This document shows positions 34,740 to 46,316 of a stretch of 64,000 nucleotides of DNA, piece after piece. A program made the translations under genes and the position numbers. Numbering within the stretch: position 1 is the first letter of the stretch; every line of letters begins with the position of its first letter. Under the pieces are notes generated by a model that was given only the letters and a program-made list of their open reading frames with translations, was not told the origin of the DNA and did not search any database. The stretch is from Cyclina sinensis (taxonomy: Eukaryota > Mollusca > Bivalvia > Venerida > Veneridae), in contig JAAONU010000018.1 in assembly GCA_012932295.1 (NCBI GenBank), positions 4,458,206-4,522,205 on the forward strand. Direction: 5' to 3'.

Positions 34740-35173
34740 GGCCTTCACTGTCATTAGCCTGATCATAGCCATATTGCTTGGAGCACTACTGATATCATAA
34801 TAGAATTATTTGGTTTGCACAGACTGCATAAGGTGTTTCACTGTGGCTTCTCTCATGCTTGGATGTTCCTGTGCCATAAGTGGCAATTCTCTTCCAATTT
34901 ACAGTGCAGTTGAAAATGAGCCTCCATTCTAGTCTTTACCCATGCCTTCTGAAATTCATAATTGATATGTTTTGCAGAATAAGGCTTGCTTGCACCTTCT
35001 TCACCTGACGTGGAACCAAGCATTACAAAAGGTTTGTCACCTCCAGGAAACTCACCTTCAACAAACTCGCATACATTAACTAGGGCCTTGTATTCATCAG
35101 TGTGTAGGGGGAGGTCCCCTGGGCCATGCTGAGATGTTTTGTGTGTGCTTACAGACAACCTTGAACTGTTCAT
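34740..35173 (-). pseudogene. Tyrosine-recombinase-like remnant (Crypton/DIRS-type?)
   Basis: Minus strand, 106 open codons: STHKTSQHGPGDLPLHTDEY ... GDKPFVMLGSTSGEEGASKP ... HINYEFQKAW. This has the layout of the middle of a tyrosine recombinase catalytic domain as found in Crypton/DIRS elements. After a TGA and a one-base frameshift (near 34857) it continues as EATVKHLMQSVQTK, stop, FYYDIS, which could hold the nucleophile tyrosine. No N-terminal part seen. Family assignment is from pattern memory and is uncertain. Confidence 0.35.
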
Positions 35174-35809
35174 TGACAGATCACACTGCTCATGTTTTTT
35201 ATCTCCCTGGCATGTTAAAAATCCAGGGATCTATTCACAAAGACTTTGGTTCATTTGGTACCTCTTTCCATTCATTTGCATGTATCAGACAGTGTTCAAA
35301 ACAGTCAGATTAAAAGAAAATTATTCTCTACTAAATTGTTACAATGAACATTTCATGTGAAATTCAACATGCTAAATCATAAAATATGTAACCAATCCTC
35401 ATATTACTCTTAGCCAGCACTTGCCAGGTCCCTATCTAGTATGATTGTGTATTATTTGTAACACAACAGCTGTTCTTCAATAGAAAACATGGTTTTGCTG
35501 GTTCAATCACTTTCTTTGATATTCTGCTTCCAGTTTGATGTTGTTGTTCTTTTCTACATGAATATGTAACAGCCCTTTGAAAAATGTTCAGACCCAAGTC
35601 AAAGAAAAATGTTCATAGGAATATTATAGTCCCTTCTTGCCAATTCTTATAATATGACTACAGAAACTGTTGAGGTATTTTAATAAATTAGTAAAAGTTT
35701 GACTTCAGTTAAGTCAGTTCATGGATCCACAGCACCTGATATAACCGTAGATACACTCACAAACATTACCATGTGCTCTTTCTTTATGATCTTGTTTATG
35801 GTGAAAATA

Positions 35810-37075
35810 CGAGGGTGCATCAATAAATTTGTAAACTAATTCAATAGCGTCAAAACTACTGGTCCGTTTAAAATGAAACTTTAAATGCTGTGAAAACAGA
35901 TTATTTCAAATTGAATCTTACTATGTACACAACTTTGACTTCATCACTTATGACGTCATAAACCATAAACGACGTCACATTATGGGCGTCCATTCGAAAA
36001 TGGCGTCACACAGTGTCAACGAACAGCGCATCGTTATAAAGTTTTACACAAAAGTCGGAAAGTCTTTTTCCGATATACGTGAAGATTTGCAAAAAGTTTA
36101 CGGAGAGGCTGCTCTGTCAAAAGGTGCCATTTCAAAGTGGATGAAGTGTTTTAAAGACGGTAGAGAGGCAACTGAAGACGACAGTCGTGCAGGTAGACCA
36201 GTGACTGTAACAGATGAAGAAACAGTGGCTGCCATTCAGGAGTACATACTCCGAGATAGACTAGTAAGTGTGGAGTACGTAGCAGATAAGTTCGCTATTT
36301 CATATGGTACAGCTCAGGGCATTATGACTGATAGATTAGGAATGCACCGCGTTTCAGCATCGGAGCAGATGGGGGTAAGGGTGAAAAAGTGTCAGCAGTA
36401 CAACAGGAGGTATCGTGAAGAAGGTAATTACTTTCTAAATCGAGTGATAACATGTGATGAAACGTGGATTCACTTTTTTGAACCGGAAAGCAAACGTCAG
36501 AGTTCTGTCTGGACGCATCCTTCCTCGCCTTCCCCTACAAAAGCGATAATTTCCAAGTCAGCCGGGAAGGTTATGGCCATTATATTCTGTGATACATATG
36601 GTGTAGTGCTAAACCACTTTGTTCCTCCAAAAACGACAGTCACTGGGAACTATTATGCAACATTACTTAGAACGGAACTAATGGCGGCAATAAGGAGAAA
36701 AAAGCGCCCACATCTACTTAGGTCCGGATTCATATTACATCACGACAAAGCACCAAGCCATTCAAGCCACGTCGAACTGTTACCGCACCCACCCTACAGC
36801 CTGGACCTAGCAATTTGTGACTTCTGGCTTTAAAAAACAGTCTTCGTGGTACGAAATTTGAGTCAAGAGAGGACCTGAGGTGTGCCGTGGACAGACAGCT
36901 GCGGGAGATGTCACGTGACGGGCTACAACACGTGTTCGAGTCATGGGTCGAGAGATGGGACAAGTGCAAATCGTGCATGGGACGTTACTTTGAGAAGGAG
37001 TAATCATTTTAGGTACTTGAATTAAATCATTTTCCCGCTATTGAATTAGATTACGAATTTATTGATGCACCCTCG
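35810..37075 (+). mobile_element. Mariner transposon, 1266 bp, TA target duplication
   Basis: Inverted termini cgagggtgcatcaataaatt (35810 onward) and the matching complement ending at 37075, flanked by TA at 35808-35809 and 37076-37077. Length about 1.27 kb and a single transposase gene fit the mariner family. Confidence 0.93.
36000..37002 (+). pseudogene. Mariner transposase, broken
   Basis: MASHSVNEQRIVIKFYTKVG opens the N-terminal HTH region, with a second HTH (KGAISKWMKCFKDG, then SRAGRPVTV). Catalytic motifs: VITCDETW (first Asp at 36456), ILHHDKAPSH (second Asp at 36744), PPYSLDLAICDFW (third Asp at 36804). Second and third Asp are 19 residues apart instead of the usual 34, an in-frame loss of about 15 codons. 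The linker after MHRVSA also looks shortened. A stop follows FWL at 36831; the true C-terminus continues in another frame (SLRGTKFESREDLRCAVDRQ ... RYFEKE) to 37002. Not expected to be active. An upstream ATG at 35982 is less likely the start. Confidence 0.9.
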
Positions 37076-37372
37076 TATAACTGTACTTCTTGTTCAAATT
37101 ATATAAATTCAGGTGGTCAGGGCTCCTTCAAAATGAGCAAATATCCATGAAAGACCTCTTGTTTTCTAATGGTCAAAAAATTTTGATTGGACCTGATATA
37201 TTCAGGTCTTATCTTTGCAGCTACTTAGTGGTGAGGGCCAATGAGTATATTTATTGCAAATTTCAATTGTGTTTTAAAATACGTGAATGTGCTACTACAA
37301 TAATTTTGTAATGTACTTATTTAAGTTGATTAATAAATATGATTATTATCTTTTGTTGTTATCTAAGTTATT

Positions 37373-38550
37373 AGCTCACCTGACAGAAGGTCAGGTGAAG
37401 CTTTTAGTTTGCTGTTTTATCTGGGTGTCCATTGTCCACAGCTGACTACAAACAACATCTTTTCTTGTACCAGTGGGCCAACTGCAATAAAACTTCACAG
37501 AAATGATTGTTGTATGATCCCTTTCAAAATTATATAAACAGAATTTCAGGCAGAATTCTGGTTGCCATTGCAAATGAAAGGAAAAAATTTACAAAATTTC
37601 CTGTCTGAAACCAGAATGCCTGGAGCTTAGATGTTTGGTTTGTAGCATCATCTAGTGGATCTCTACGAAAATCTTATAAATCATGCCTCTGGGATCAGAG
37701 TTGTCCCAGTACCAGGGGTCACTTGATTTTACATAGACTTATATATGAAGAACTTAATAAATCTTCATGTCAGAAACTGTAAGGCCTAGAGTTTAGGTAT
37801 TTGGTGTGTCCCATTGTTTAGGACCTCTACCAAGTTTATACAAGTCATGGCCTTTGGGTCAAAATTGGCCTTGCCCCAGGGATCACTTGATTTTACACGG
37901 ACTTGTATAGGAAAAAGTTTTAAAAATCTTGACAGAAACCATAAGGCCTTGACATTAAAAAATTGGTATTTACCATTGTCTGGTAGATATCTACTAAGTT
38001 TGTACAAATCATGGCCCCTGGAGAAAAATTGGCACCGCACAAGTGGTCACTTGGTTTCACATAGAGTTATAGAGGAAAATTTCTTTTAAAATCTTTTTTT
38101 CAGAAACCATAAGATCTGAGTATAGAAATTTGGTGTGTACCATTGTCTAGTGAACCTCTACCAATTTGTACAAATCATGGCCCCTGGGTTAGAATTTGCC
38201 CCACCCCAGGGGTCACTTTATTTCAAAGAGACCTATCAAGAAAAAAAATAAAATCTTGTCAGAAACCATAAGTCATAGAGTTTAGATATTTGCTGTGTGG
38301 TATTGTATAATGGACCTTTACCACGTTAATACAAATCATGGTCCCTGGGTCAAAATTGGCCCTGTCCCAGGGGTCTCTTTGTTTTACATAGAGGTATACA
38401 GGAACAAGTTTTAGAAAAAAAATTCTTGCCAGAATGTCAAAGGCCTAAAGCTTAGAGATATTTATAGTGTAGCATTTCCTAGCTCTTTCATCTGACACTA
38501 GCTAGACCTTTTTTCATGTGAACAACCCAGGACCATTTGGTCCTCTTGTA
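37373..38550. mobile_element. Helitron-like non-autonomous repeat (tcacctgac-hairpin family)
   Basis: 5' perfect hairpin tcacctgac-agaag-gtcaggtga (37376-37398). Then about five degenerate units of 158-170 bp (cagaaaccataag anchors near 37934, 38101, 38259), each with ggcccctgggtcaaaattgg and a run like ccaggggtcactt. The 3' hairpin is aggacca-tt-tggtcct (38529-38544) before cttgt. Common bivalve repeat layout; non-coding. Confidence 0.7.
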
Positions 38551-39490
38551 AACTGTACAGCACTTGAGCCGCACAAGGTTCATAGTTTTATGAACCAAAG
38601 GGCAGCAACTGCAACACAGATTTTACAGTTTTATTGAAGGTTTGTCTTTTCCATAAGCCAAATATTTTACTATAAATTCCATGCAATTTGTTAACCAGTT
38701 AAAAAAAATACATGCTTATTTCTCAATGTAAAGTTCTTAGCAGTGATCAGTATGCTGATAATGATAACTGTTTTCCTACATAATATTTCACCTTCTCCTT
38801 TTCACAGTTAGGCTGATCAGTTTGTAAGCCAATTATAACCCCAAAACTTGCAGATTTATGTTGGTAATTATTAATGTATAATACTGAAATTATACATAAA
38901 TATTTTTGTTTGTTGGAAAGTACCGTATTCCCCATTACTGAAAATCCTGTAACTATACTTTATAATGATATATACATAATTTTGAATTTATTACATAATG
39001 AAGTAGAAAGATCTTAGGATAAATGTTGAAAATGCAGCTCACAGTTTCTATTTTAGATGTATTAAAATATTATTATCTTTCCACATCACTTAGCCTTTTT
39101 ACTGTAATCTAGAAAATATAGGACTTTGCAATGAATTATAATCATTTTAACAGCTTATGATATACAATTTTAAAGTCTTGAATTATGAGTTAAAAGAAAA
39201 CATTTGAAATGTCCTGATTAAGAAGAGATGTTAAAATTAGGTCTCTATCTTTAAAAAGAAACAACAGGAAAATTCAAATATGAAATTAATTTTTCTCATC
39301 AGAATGACCATTAAATTCATATAAAATTATAAATAAAAAACTGTCACTTAAGCATTATATTTGGTAAAGACTGGTGATATATGTCATATAATTAGTCTTT
39401 GGAAATAAACATAAATTATATATGACCAGAAAAACAGTCTGGTAACAATACATCAACAAGATTACTCTGAAAACTGTGTGGGTGCCTTTA
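38551..39490. other. AT-rich, nothing recognised
   Basis: No coding or repeat structure seen. Confidence 0.45.
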
Positions 39491-39491
39491 T

Positions 39492-40292
39492 AATTTAGAG
39501 ATTGTACTGGTATAATCCAGCATGCTTCTTATACATGATTTAGAGACTGTGCCTGAGCATGCTTCTTAAACATGTTTCAGATACTGTACTGGAGCATGCT
39601 TCTTAAACATGATTTAGAGACTGTACTGGAGCATGCTTCTTATACATGATTTAGAGACTGTACTGGAGCATGCTTCTTAAACATGATTTAGAGACTGTAC
39701 TGGAGCATGCTTCTTAAACATGATTTAGAGACTGTACAGGAGCATGCTTCTTAAACATAATTTAGAGACTGTACTGGAGCATGCTTCTTAAACATGATTT
39801 AGAGACTGTACTGGAGCATGCTTCTTATACATGATTTAGAGACTGTACTGGGGCATGCTTCTTAAACATGATTTAGAGACTGTACTGGGGCATGCTTCTT
39901 ATACATGATTTAGAGACTGTACTGGAGCATGCTTCTTAAACATGATTTAGAGACTGTACTGGGGCATGCTTCTTATACATGATTTAGAGACTGTACTGGA
40001 GCATGCTTCTTAAACATGATTTAGAGACTGTACTGGAGCATGCTTCTTAAACATGATTTAGAGACTGTACTGGAGCATGCTTCTTAAACATGATTTAGAG
40101 ACTGTACTGGAGCATGCTTCTTAAACATGATATAGCTGCTGTACTGGAGCATGCTTTTTAAACATGATTTAGAGACTGTACTGGAGCATGCTTCTTAAAC
40201 ATGATTTAGAGACTGTACTGGAGCATGCTTCTTATACATTATACAGCTGGCTGTACTGGAGCATGCTACTTAAACATGATTCACAGACTGTA
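39492..40292. repeat. 37-bp minisatellite with gcatgc palindrome
   Basis: About 21 units of tttagagactgtactggagc + atgcttcttaaacatga, very uniform between 39600 and 40230. Each unit holds the palindrome gcatgc. Same period as the exon 2 array but unrelated sequence. Confidence 0.95.
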
Positions 40293-42701
40293 CTGAGTAG
40301 TCCAAAAGACTGTACTATTATTCATTATTTATTTTACCAATTAAAGCATACACTACCATTTTGCTATTAAAAGTAACTAATAGAAAATGGAGGTGTTTTA
40401 TCAATTATATTCCTTGAGAAATGACATTTCTCAGGGAGTCAGCACATTTTCACTTGATCATAGGTTACTTAGTTGAACACCTGAAAAAAATTAACTTGCC
40501 CAAGGTTAGATTGTAACTCAGGAACTCTAGATATCAAAGTGGAAAATCTACCATGTATACATTCAACTAGCTGTTAAACAAGGAAACGGAAGAGTTGAAT
40601 TATACTTTTTCAGCTCTTATATATGACCCAAAAGAGCATATTTCTTAAATATGAAAGAAGATTTCAGAAGAGTATAGGACTAAGTAGATTAAAACAAGGC
40701 AATACACAGTGAGAAATTTATCTCAATCTCAATAAAAGAAAATCATATACTTCAAATTTTGATGACTGTCTTGTTGTTGTTTTGACTTTTGAAATACAGA
40801 AGGTCTATTTTTGCTACCTTGTTACCTAGTTTGTCACTCTAGGTTCATACTTCGGAATGTTTTATATATTGGTTATTTACTTTACATTAATGATACTTTC
40901 AAAAAATAAAACACCTACTAAAATCTTAAGATAAATCTAACATGTTTGATTGGAAATTGTATCACAAGTTTGCTGAAAAAAGTTCTAGTAATGATGTTAT
41001 GCAATTTCATTTATATAATGCATCAGCTCATCTTGCTAATAAGCTTTTATGACAATCTAAACACGTGTATGCAGAACTAATAACATTTTCGCTGAGTATT
41101 TTGCCGAGTGTGTCTCATTTTATATGCTAATTATACAGTATAGCATCATTTTAGATATTCAAACTGTTAATTCTAACTATTTTGCGCACTATATATGGCT
41201 GTTAATTGATGTTTTTGAAACGACTAGGGTATTCTTACACTTTTTGATACTTCAAAATCGTGAAATTTCTCACATTTAGATAGAGTTTTAACAAGGACAT
41301 CTTTGAAGAGGTTTAGTATAACAAGAAAATATTCAGTTTTTGCAGGTAAGAAATTTAAGTTTTAGACTAAGTAAAAAATTTCAACATATGACCTGTGTTA
41401 AGATTTTGATTTAATTTCTTATGCTGATAAGTGAAATTTGAAAAGAAAAGTCATAATGTAAAAACCTTGAAGTTACAAAAATAATGAATTAATTACTTTG
41501 GTAACTTTATGTTTCTTGTTATGACTAATATGATGTCTAAGATTAAACTTACGTTAAACTTATGGTATTTCAGGTCTTTGATACTTTGTTGAAAAGATAA
41601 TCAAATTTAATATTTTAAAGCAAAATAATTGAATGTGCTTAGTAATCAAGTAAGTGCATGATAAAGATAAGATTTAATAACACATACAGGAAATATTCCG
41701 TGTTCAGTTTATACTGTTAATTACTACACTTCATTCATTTTAAGGCCTTTTTTAGTCTTTCATCACATCCTTCAGACTGGTAGGGTGCAGAAGGAATCAT
41801 TTGATCTTCCTTTGCTATTATGGTTAGATATTAAAGTGCCATGGTTTCTGTCTTTGTTTTATGTTTTCTTATCAGTTCTTCTGTATTTGTTAAGAATGAT
41901 GTACAGTGATTTTAAGATTCTTCTTTTTCAGTTGAATTAATTAAATAATAAAGTTATATTCATTTGCTACTTCAAAAAGGGAATTCCCAAATTTTAGATC
42001 AGAATAAATGAAAAGAAAAAACTTCACAAGTCAAAAACATTCTGTTTTAATTCTATAATATACAGTGTTTCTATATTTTGCTCACTGGTATGATAGAAAT
42101 AAAATAAAATAATATTATTTAGATAAGTAAAATCATTTTTCATTGTAACTTTATATAGCAGTGATATGTTCACAGAATTGCTTTTAAAAAATCACTAAAT
42201 TTAGCTTTACATTGGTTGAATGACAAAATTTTACTGATAAATACCCTTGGTTATAATCTTTCTTAACAAATAAGGCATTTTATACATAATAAACAGTTTA
42301 AGATATTAATCAGTATTCATATATAAAGAAAAAAAACATTGAGACTTATTTCACAGTTGCCTTGAGCCTTTGATTTACCTTCTAGTTACAGAAAAGAAAA
42401 AAAAACAAATATAATATCAATTTTCTTAAACTCTACCAAATCTTTGAAATTGGATTTATGACAAACCTGTTTTCAAGGTAAGTCAACTGCATTAAAAGTA
42501 AGCAAAATATGAGCAATGATAAAATGCTGTATATGTATATTAATTTGATAGAAACAAGGCTTTTTTGTTGCTTAGCTGTTGTTTATGGTGTTATAGTTTT
42601 CCAAACAGGAGTATAAGGCATTACTTATTTTCTTTTACTTTTTGAGTCTCTTTTATAAATTGTAATTATTATTTTTTTTTTAACTAATTACTATATTTTA
42701 G
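40293..42701. other. AT-rich, one SINE-like copy
   Basis: A degenerate minus-strand tRNA-derived head is possible at 40490-40570 (cttgcccaaggttagattgtaac). Nothing else recognised. Confidence 0.45.
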
Positions 42702-42781
42702 GAATTTCTATTGGTACTGTTCTGGTCACTGGCTTAAATCTTCAAGATGACAGACAGCATTGTGAAGGAAGCAAATTCACT
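42702..42781 (+). CDS. Candidate start exon of an unknown gene (MTDSIVKEANS...)
   Basis: Bounded by a strong acceptor (T run, taactaattac branch-like site, atattttag) and a donor gtgagt at 42782. Contains an in-frame TAA and then ATG at 42747 in a good context (aag before ATG), so it reads as the end of a 5' UTR plus 11 codons, MTDSIVKEANS and two bases of the next codon. I do not recognise the protein and could not find the following exon with confidence. Confidence 0.3.
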
Positions 42782-44664
42782 GTGAGTACTGCTTATATAT
42801 TTGTATGATGTATCCTTGACTGATGGTACACATTTTCTCGTCAGCAGTAAGATAAAGCAGAGTTGTGGCCCATGATCCCATAAAATCTTACTTTGCCTTA
42901 CTGGTAACAAGATTAATTTTGATGCAAAGCATCAAAGGCGGCGCACATGGTTTTGAAATAAGATAAATAATAAGTGTATAAATTAACCTAAACAATTGTA
43001 CATGTGTGTAGTACATGTTGTACATTTTGATGATATAATCAAGTTATTTACAGATGGGATGTAAAAAGATTTTAAAGGGGGACATTTGAATTATATCCAT
43101 GTTTTAATCACTTTTATTGAAGATGTGAAATCATGTGAATTCAATTTTCTTCAACAAAATGACCAGATATGAATGACTATATTCTCATAAAAAATCATTT
43201 GATCTTTCACTTTTTATGAAAATTGCATATTGTCTCCCTTTAAAATTAAAAATTGGGATAATAATCGAGTGTTCTTCGTCTGCGACACAATTCAGCACTT
43301 GAATATTCCAAATGTCTACTTTTGCTTTATTTCAACAATCTATACCCTTTTAATGATTTTAGTCTGTTTAAATCCTACTGTTTTGTGTCTTTTTCTGTTC
43401 TGTCCTGGTTGTGCAACCATGATAGACAGGATATAATCCAATTTTTACAAACTCAGATTTTCAATCTATTTCTTGAAGAAATGTTATGTTTTCATTGTTT
43501 ATATTGTATGCATGAAGAAAATACCATCACACATGCACATGCAGTGGTCATAAGCCTTCAACGTACATTAAATACTATACTTTATATAGATATGCTGCGA
43601 TTGACCAAGGAACATTTTGGAACCATCGATAGCACATTAAGTAAATTGAAACAAGGATGACTTCAGTGATCGGAAAGTTTCAAAAGGGTTGCTAAGTTTA
43701 CTGTCCAAAGTTTCTAGGCAGCCCAAGACATGTCAAAATTTCAAATTTAAACCTTGAATGACAATTCCAAGAATTCCAGAGAATTCCAGGTTAATTCCAG
43801 AGAATGAGAATTTGAGATCCATGGACGGTTATTTCTGTAGAAGAGAATTGTAGAAGAGAATGGTCATTATAAATTATTTAAAATCACCTCATAATCTTGC
43901 TTTTTCCCCGGTCTGTGTTTAAGAGAAAATTATATCTAAGGAATTACCGTCTCTGGTAGGAAACGGGAAACGAATTTTTGTGTAGCAGTAGCAGTGTGAG
44001 TGTATTTCTGAAATTGGAACAAAGAGAGCTGCCGACCTGACAGTGCTTCCGATAAGTAATCAGCCATTGAGTACACATTCTCCTATAATAGATGAAGGGC
44101 TTTACTACTAAAAATTTTCTTGTACGCATAATATTCCCAGATTTGGTTAAAAAATTACCAAGATACTTGTCTCTGAAGGTGTGCCCTCTATTTTGAAATA
44201 ACAATTCCTATGTTATCGACATCCAAAAAATAAAACCTTACATGTAACATCTTTGTTCGAATTCCACATTTCACAGTATGTTATTACATCATTTCAAATA
44301 TTTTGTAATTTGTCTGCACTAGATAACACCCGAAGAACAACTGGTACTCTATCATATTCATGGTTTAACGGTTTAGTGGCGTAGTGAATAGATATGTTTT
44401 TTTGTAACTATAACGACTGAATTGACTCCAGCAAAGTAAGAGTGTTCTTCAAATTCATCCTTGTGTCTGTATTCACAAAGACAGACTCATTCTTTATTAT
44501 TGCATTAAAACGACAGATTTTGTACAATTTCTATTTTCAAGTTAGTTTATACAAATCAAATTTGTTTCGATTGTGACGAAAGCTTTTAGCTAATAGAATC
44601 ATTCTCAAATCCGTCCCTGGAACCAACCAGTACTAAGTAATGAGAATAAAGTTTCTTGCTGAAG

Positions 44665-44760
44665 GAAATAACCGATGCCGACACGGCCGCTGACAGGGTT
44701 CGAACTCGTTTCTTGACTAGCTATCCTTAGAGTACAAGTCCGACCTTTTGACCACTCGGC
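44665..44760 (-). repeat. tRNA-derived SINE-like copy
   Basis: Minus strand: A-box-like ccgagtggtcaaaaggtcgg and B box gagttcgaaccctg at tRNA-like spacing. Not a full tRNA cloverleaf as far as I can fold it. Confidence 0.5.
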
Positions 44761-45280
44761 TTCACCTTTCTTTATATAGCTATAGAATTAACAAAGATTT
44801 GCATTTCAGATTAAGTAGCAACACACTGCTAGAAAAATGCAGTGAATACACAAGTACTTGCAGCGCTTTGATTTGTTTTGAGAAAAGTAATTAAATCTGT
44901 AATTTTTGCATCAAAACTTTTGATTAAAAATACAAACTTACCTGATTTGGATCAATTTATTTTTAAAATTAATAAATACGATTTATGAAGTGACATATTT
45001 TAAGTGATGTACAGAATAATTGGATTTTTTTACATTGATAATGATCCAAGATTCTCCCAAATTGATTACGTCAGCGCATGGTACAAAATGAAACACTATT
45101 CCAATAAAATAGGCAAATAAATAAAACTGATATTATTTGCTGAAATCACGTTCAATATGAAGACCTTTAAATTCCCAGTATGTTTGTAGTGAAATGCGGG
45201 CTTGAACGTAAATATTTGAACGTTCTTTAACAGTTAGAAAGTAAAACGTGAACGAAATCACCGAGTTATATTTAAATAGG

Positions 45281-45390
45281 TCACGTGACAGAAACAACCA
45301 ATCGTCGTTTCTCTTGAATTGCTTTTTGCCGTAGATCACGTTACAGGAACTTCAACCGTCCAATCATTCACTGCGAAATTTAGCGCGAAA
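45281..45390. promoter_or_regulatory. Promoter-like motif cluster
   Basis: Within 110 bp: palindromic E-box tcacgtga (45281-45288), two ccaat motifs (about 45298 and 45359), and an E2F-like ttagcgcgaaa (about 45378). No transcript start is proven, and direction is unknown. Confidence 0.3.
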
Positions 45391-46316
45391 TCTGAATTTT
45401 CTAACTAGACCCACGTGGGTCAAGTTAGGAAACCACCCGGTTTTTCATTTAAAAAGAGAGAAAATCTTTGTTACTGTGACTGTTTATTTTATTCATTACG
45501 ATATCATTTGTAGTTTATTGATAGAAGAAATGAGAAAGAAAGCGTAAAACTTTTGCCTGTATATCCCTTTAACAATTAAGATCGGCAATAATAGTATGCT
45601 ACAACTAAGCCCGGTACAAATACTATAACCGTTTAAACACATGGGCGTAGCCAAGCCTTGGCATACTTGCACCCGGTACAATTATTCACCACGAAATAAG
45701 AAATCAAAATTTTAAAAATATGTCTTGGAGACTTTAAAGTCAACATGATCTTTAAAATGCCATTGTGGGCACACCTCATTTTTGTCTAGAAACATCCCCG
45801 CAAGCGCATGAAGTGGGAGTGTATATTCCTTGCTGCGTAATTTTACTATATACGACAGTATTCAAATTGTTTCGAAGTTAATGTTGCACGGTTATGTTCC
45901 AGTAGAAAAATCCAGGGCAAGAATTTAACCGTAGCGACTGCAGTATGTAAATCCAGGGTGGACATACCACAAATAGTCATGGTTTTTGGTTACCACAGCA
46001 AAAAAGAAAAGTGGTCGATTCAGAGATGGAGTTATTTTGTTTCTTGACCAATTCGAACCATTTTTTGTTCGATGCTCAAGCCGAGATAGGGTACTAACAT
46101 CATAGGTTGGCGGTTTTCTGACGTGTCAGTTTTTGAAAATACCCGCCTCAATGGCAGTTGAGACAGGGAAATAAGAGCCTAAGCATAAAATACGATCAAG
46201 TAAAACACATCAAAGCAGTCGAAGATAAATTTAAGCCCTGAAATTGTTACCGTTCCAAGTTAAAACAAAAATTGCAACTGTAACGGCCCATTTTTTTATT
46301 TGGTTTCTAGATTAAG

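Noticed and set aside
1988..40292. Regular short repeats that could suggest CRISPR arrays
   Set aside because: The repeats are head-to-tail without spacers, in a eukaryotic intron-containing locus, and no cas genes are present.
43322..43660. 112-codon frame, and a possible exon MLRLTKEHFGTIDSTLSKLK near 43592
   Set aside because: No donor or homology; joining it to the 42702 exon gives a short stopped frame.
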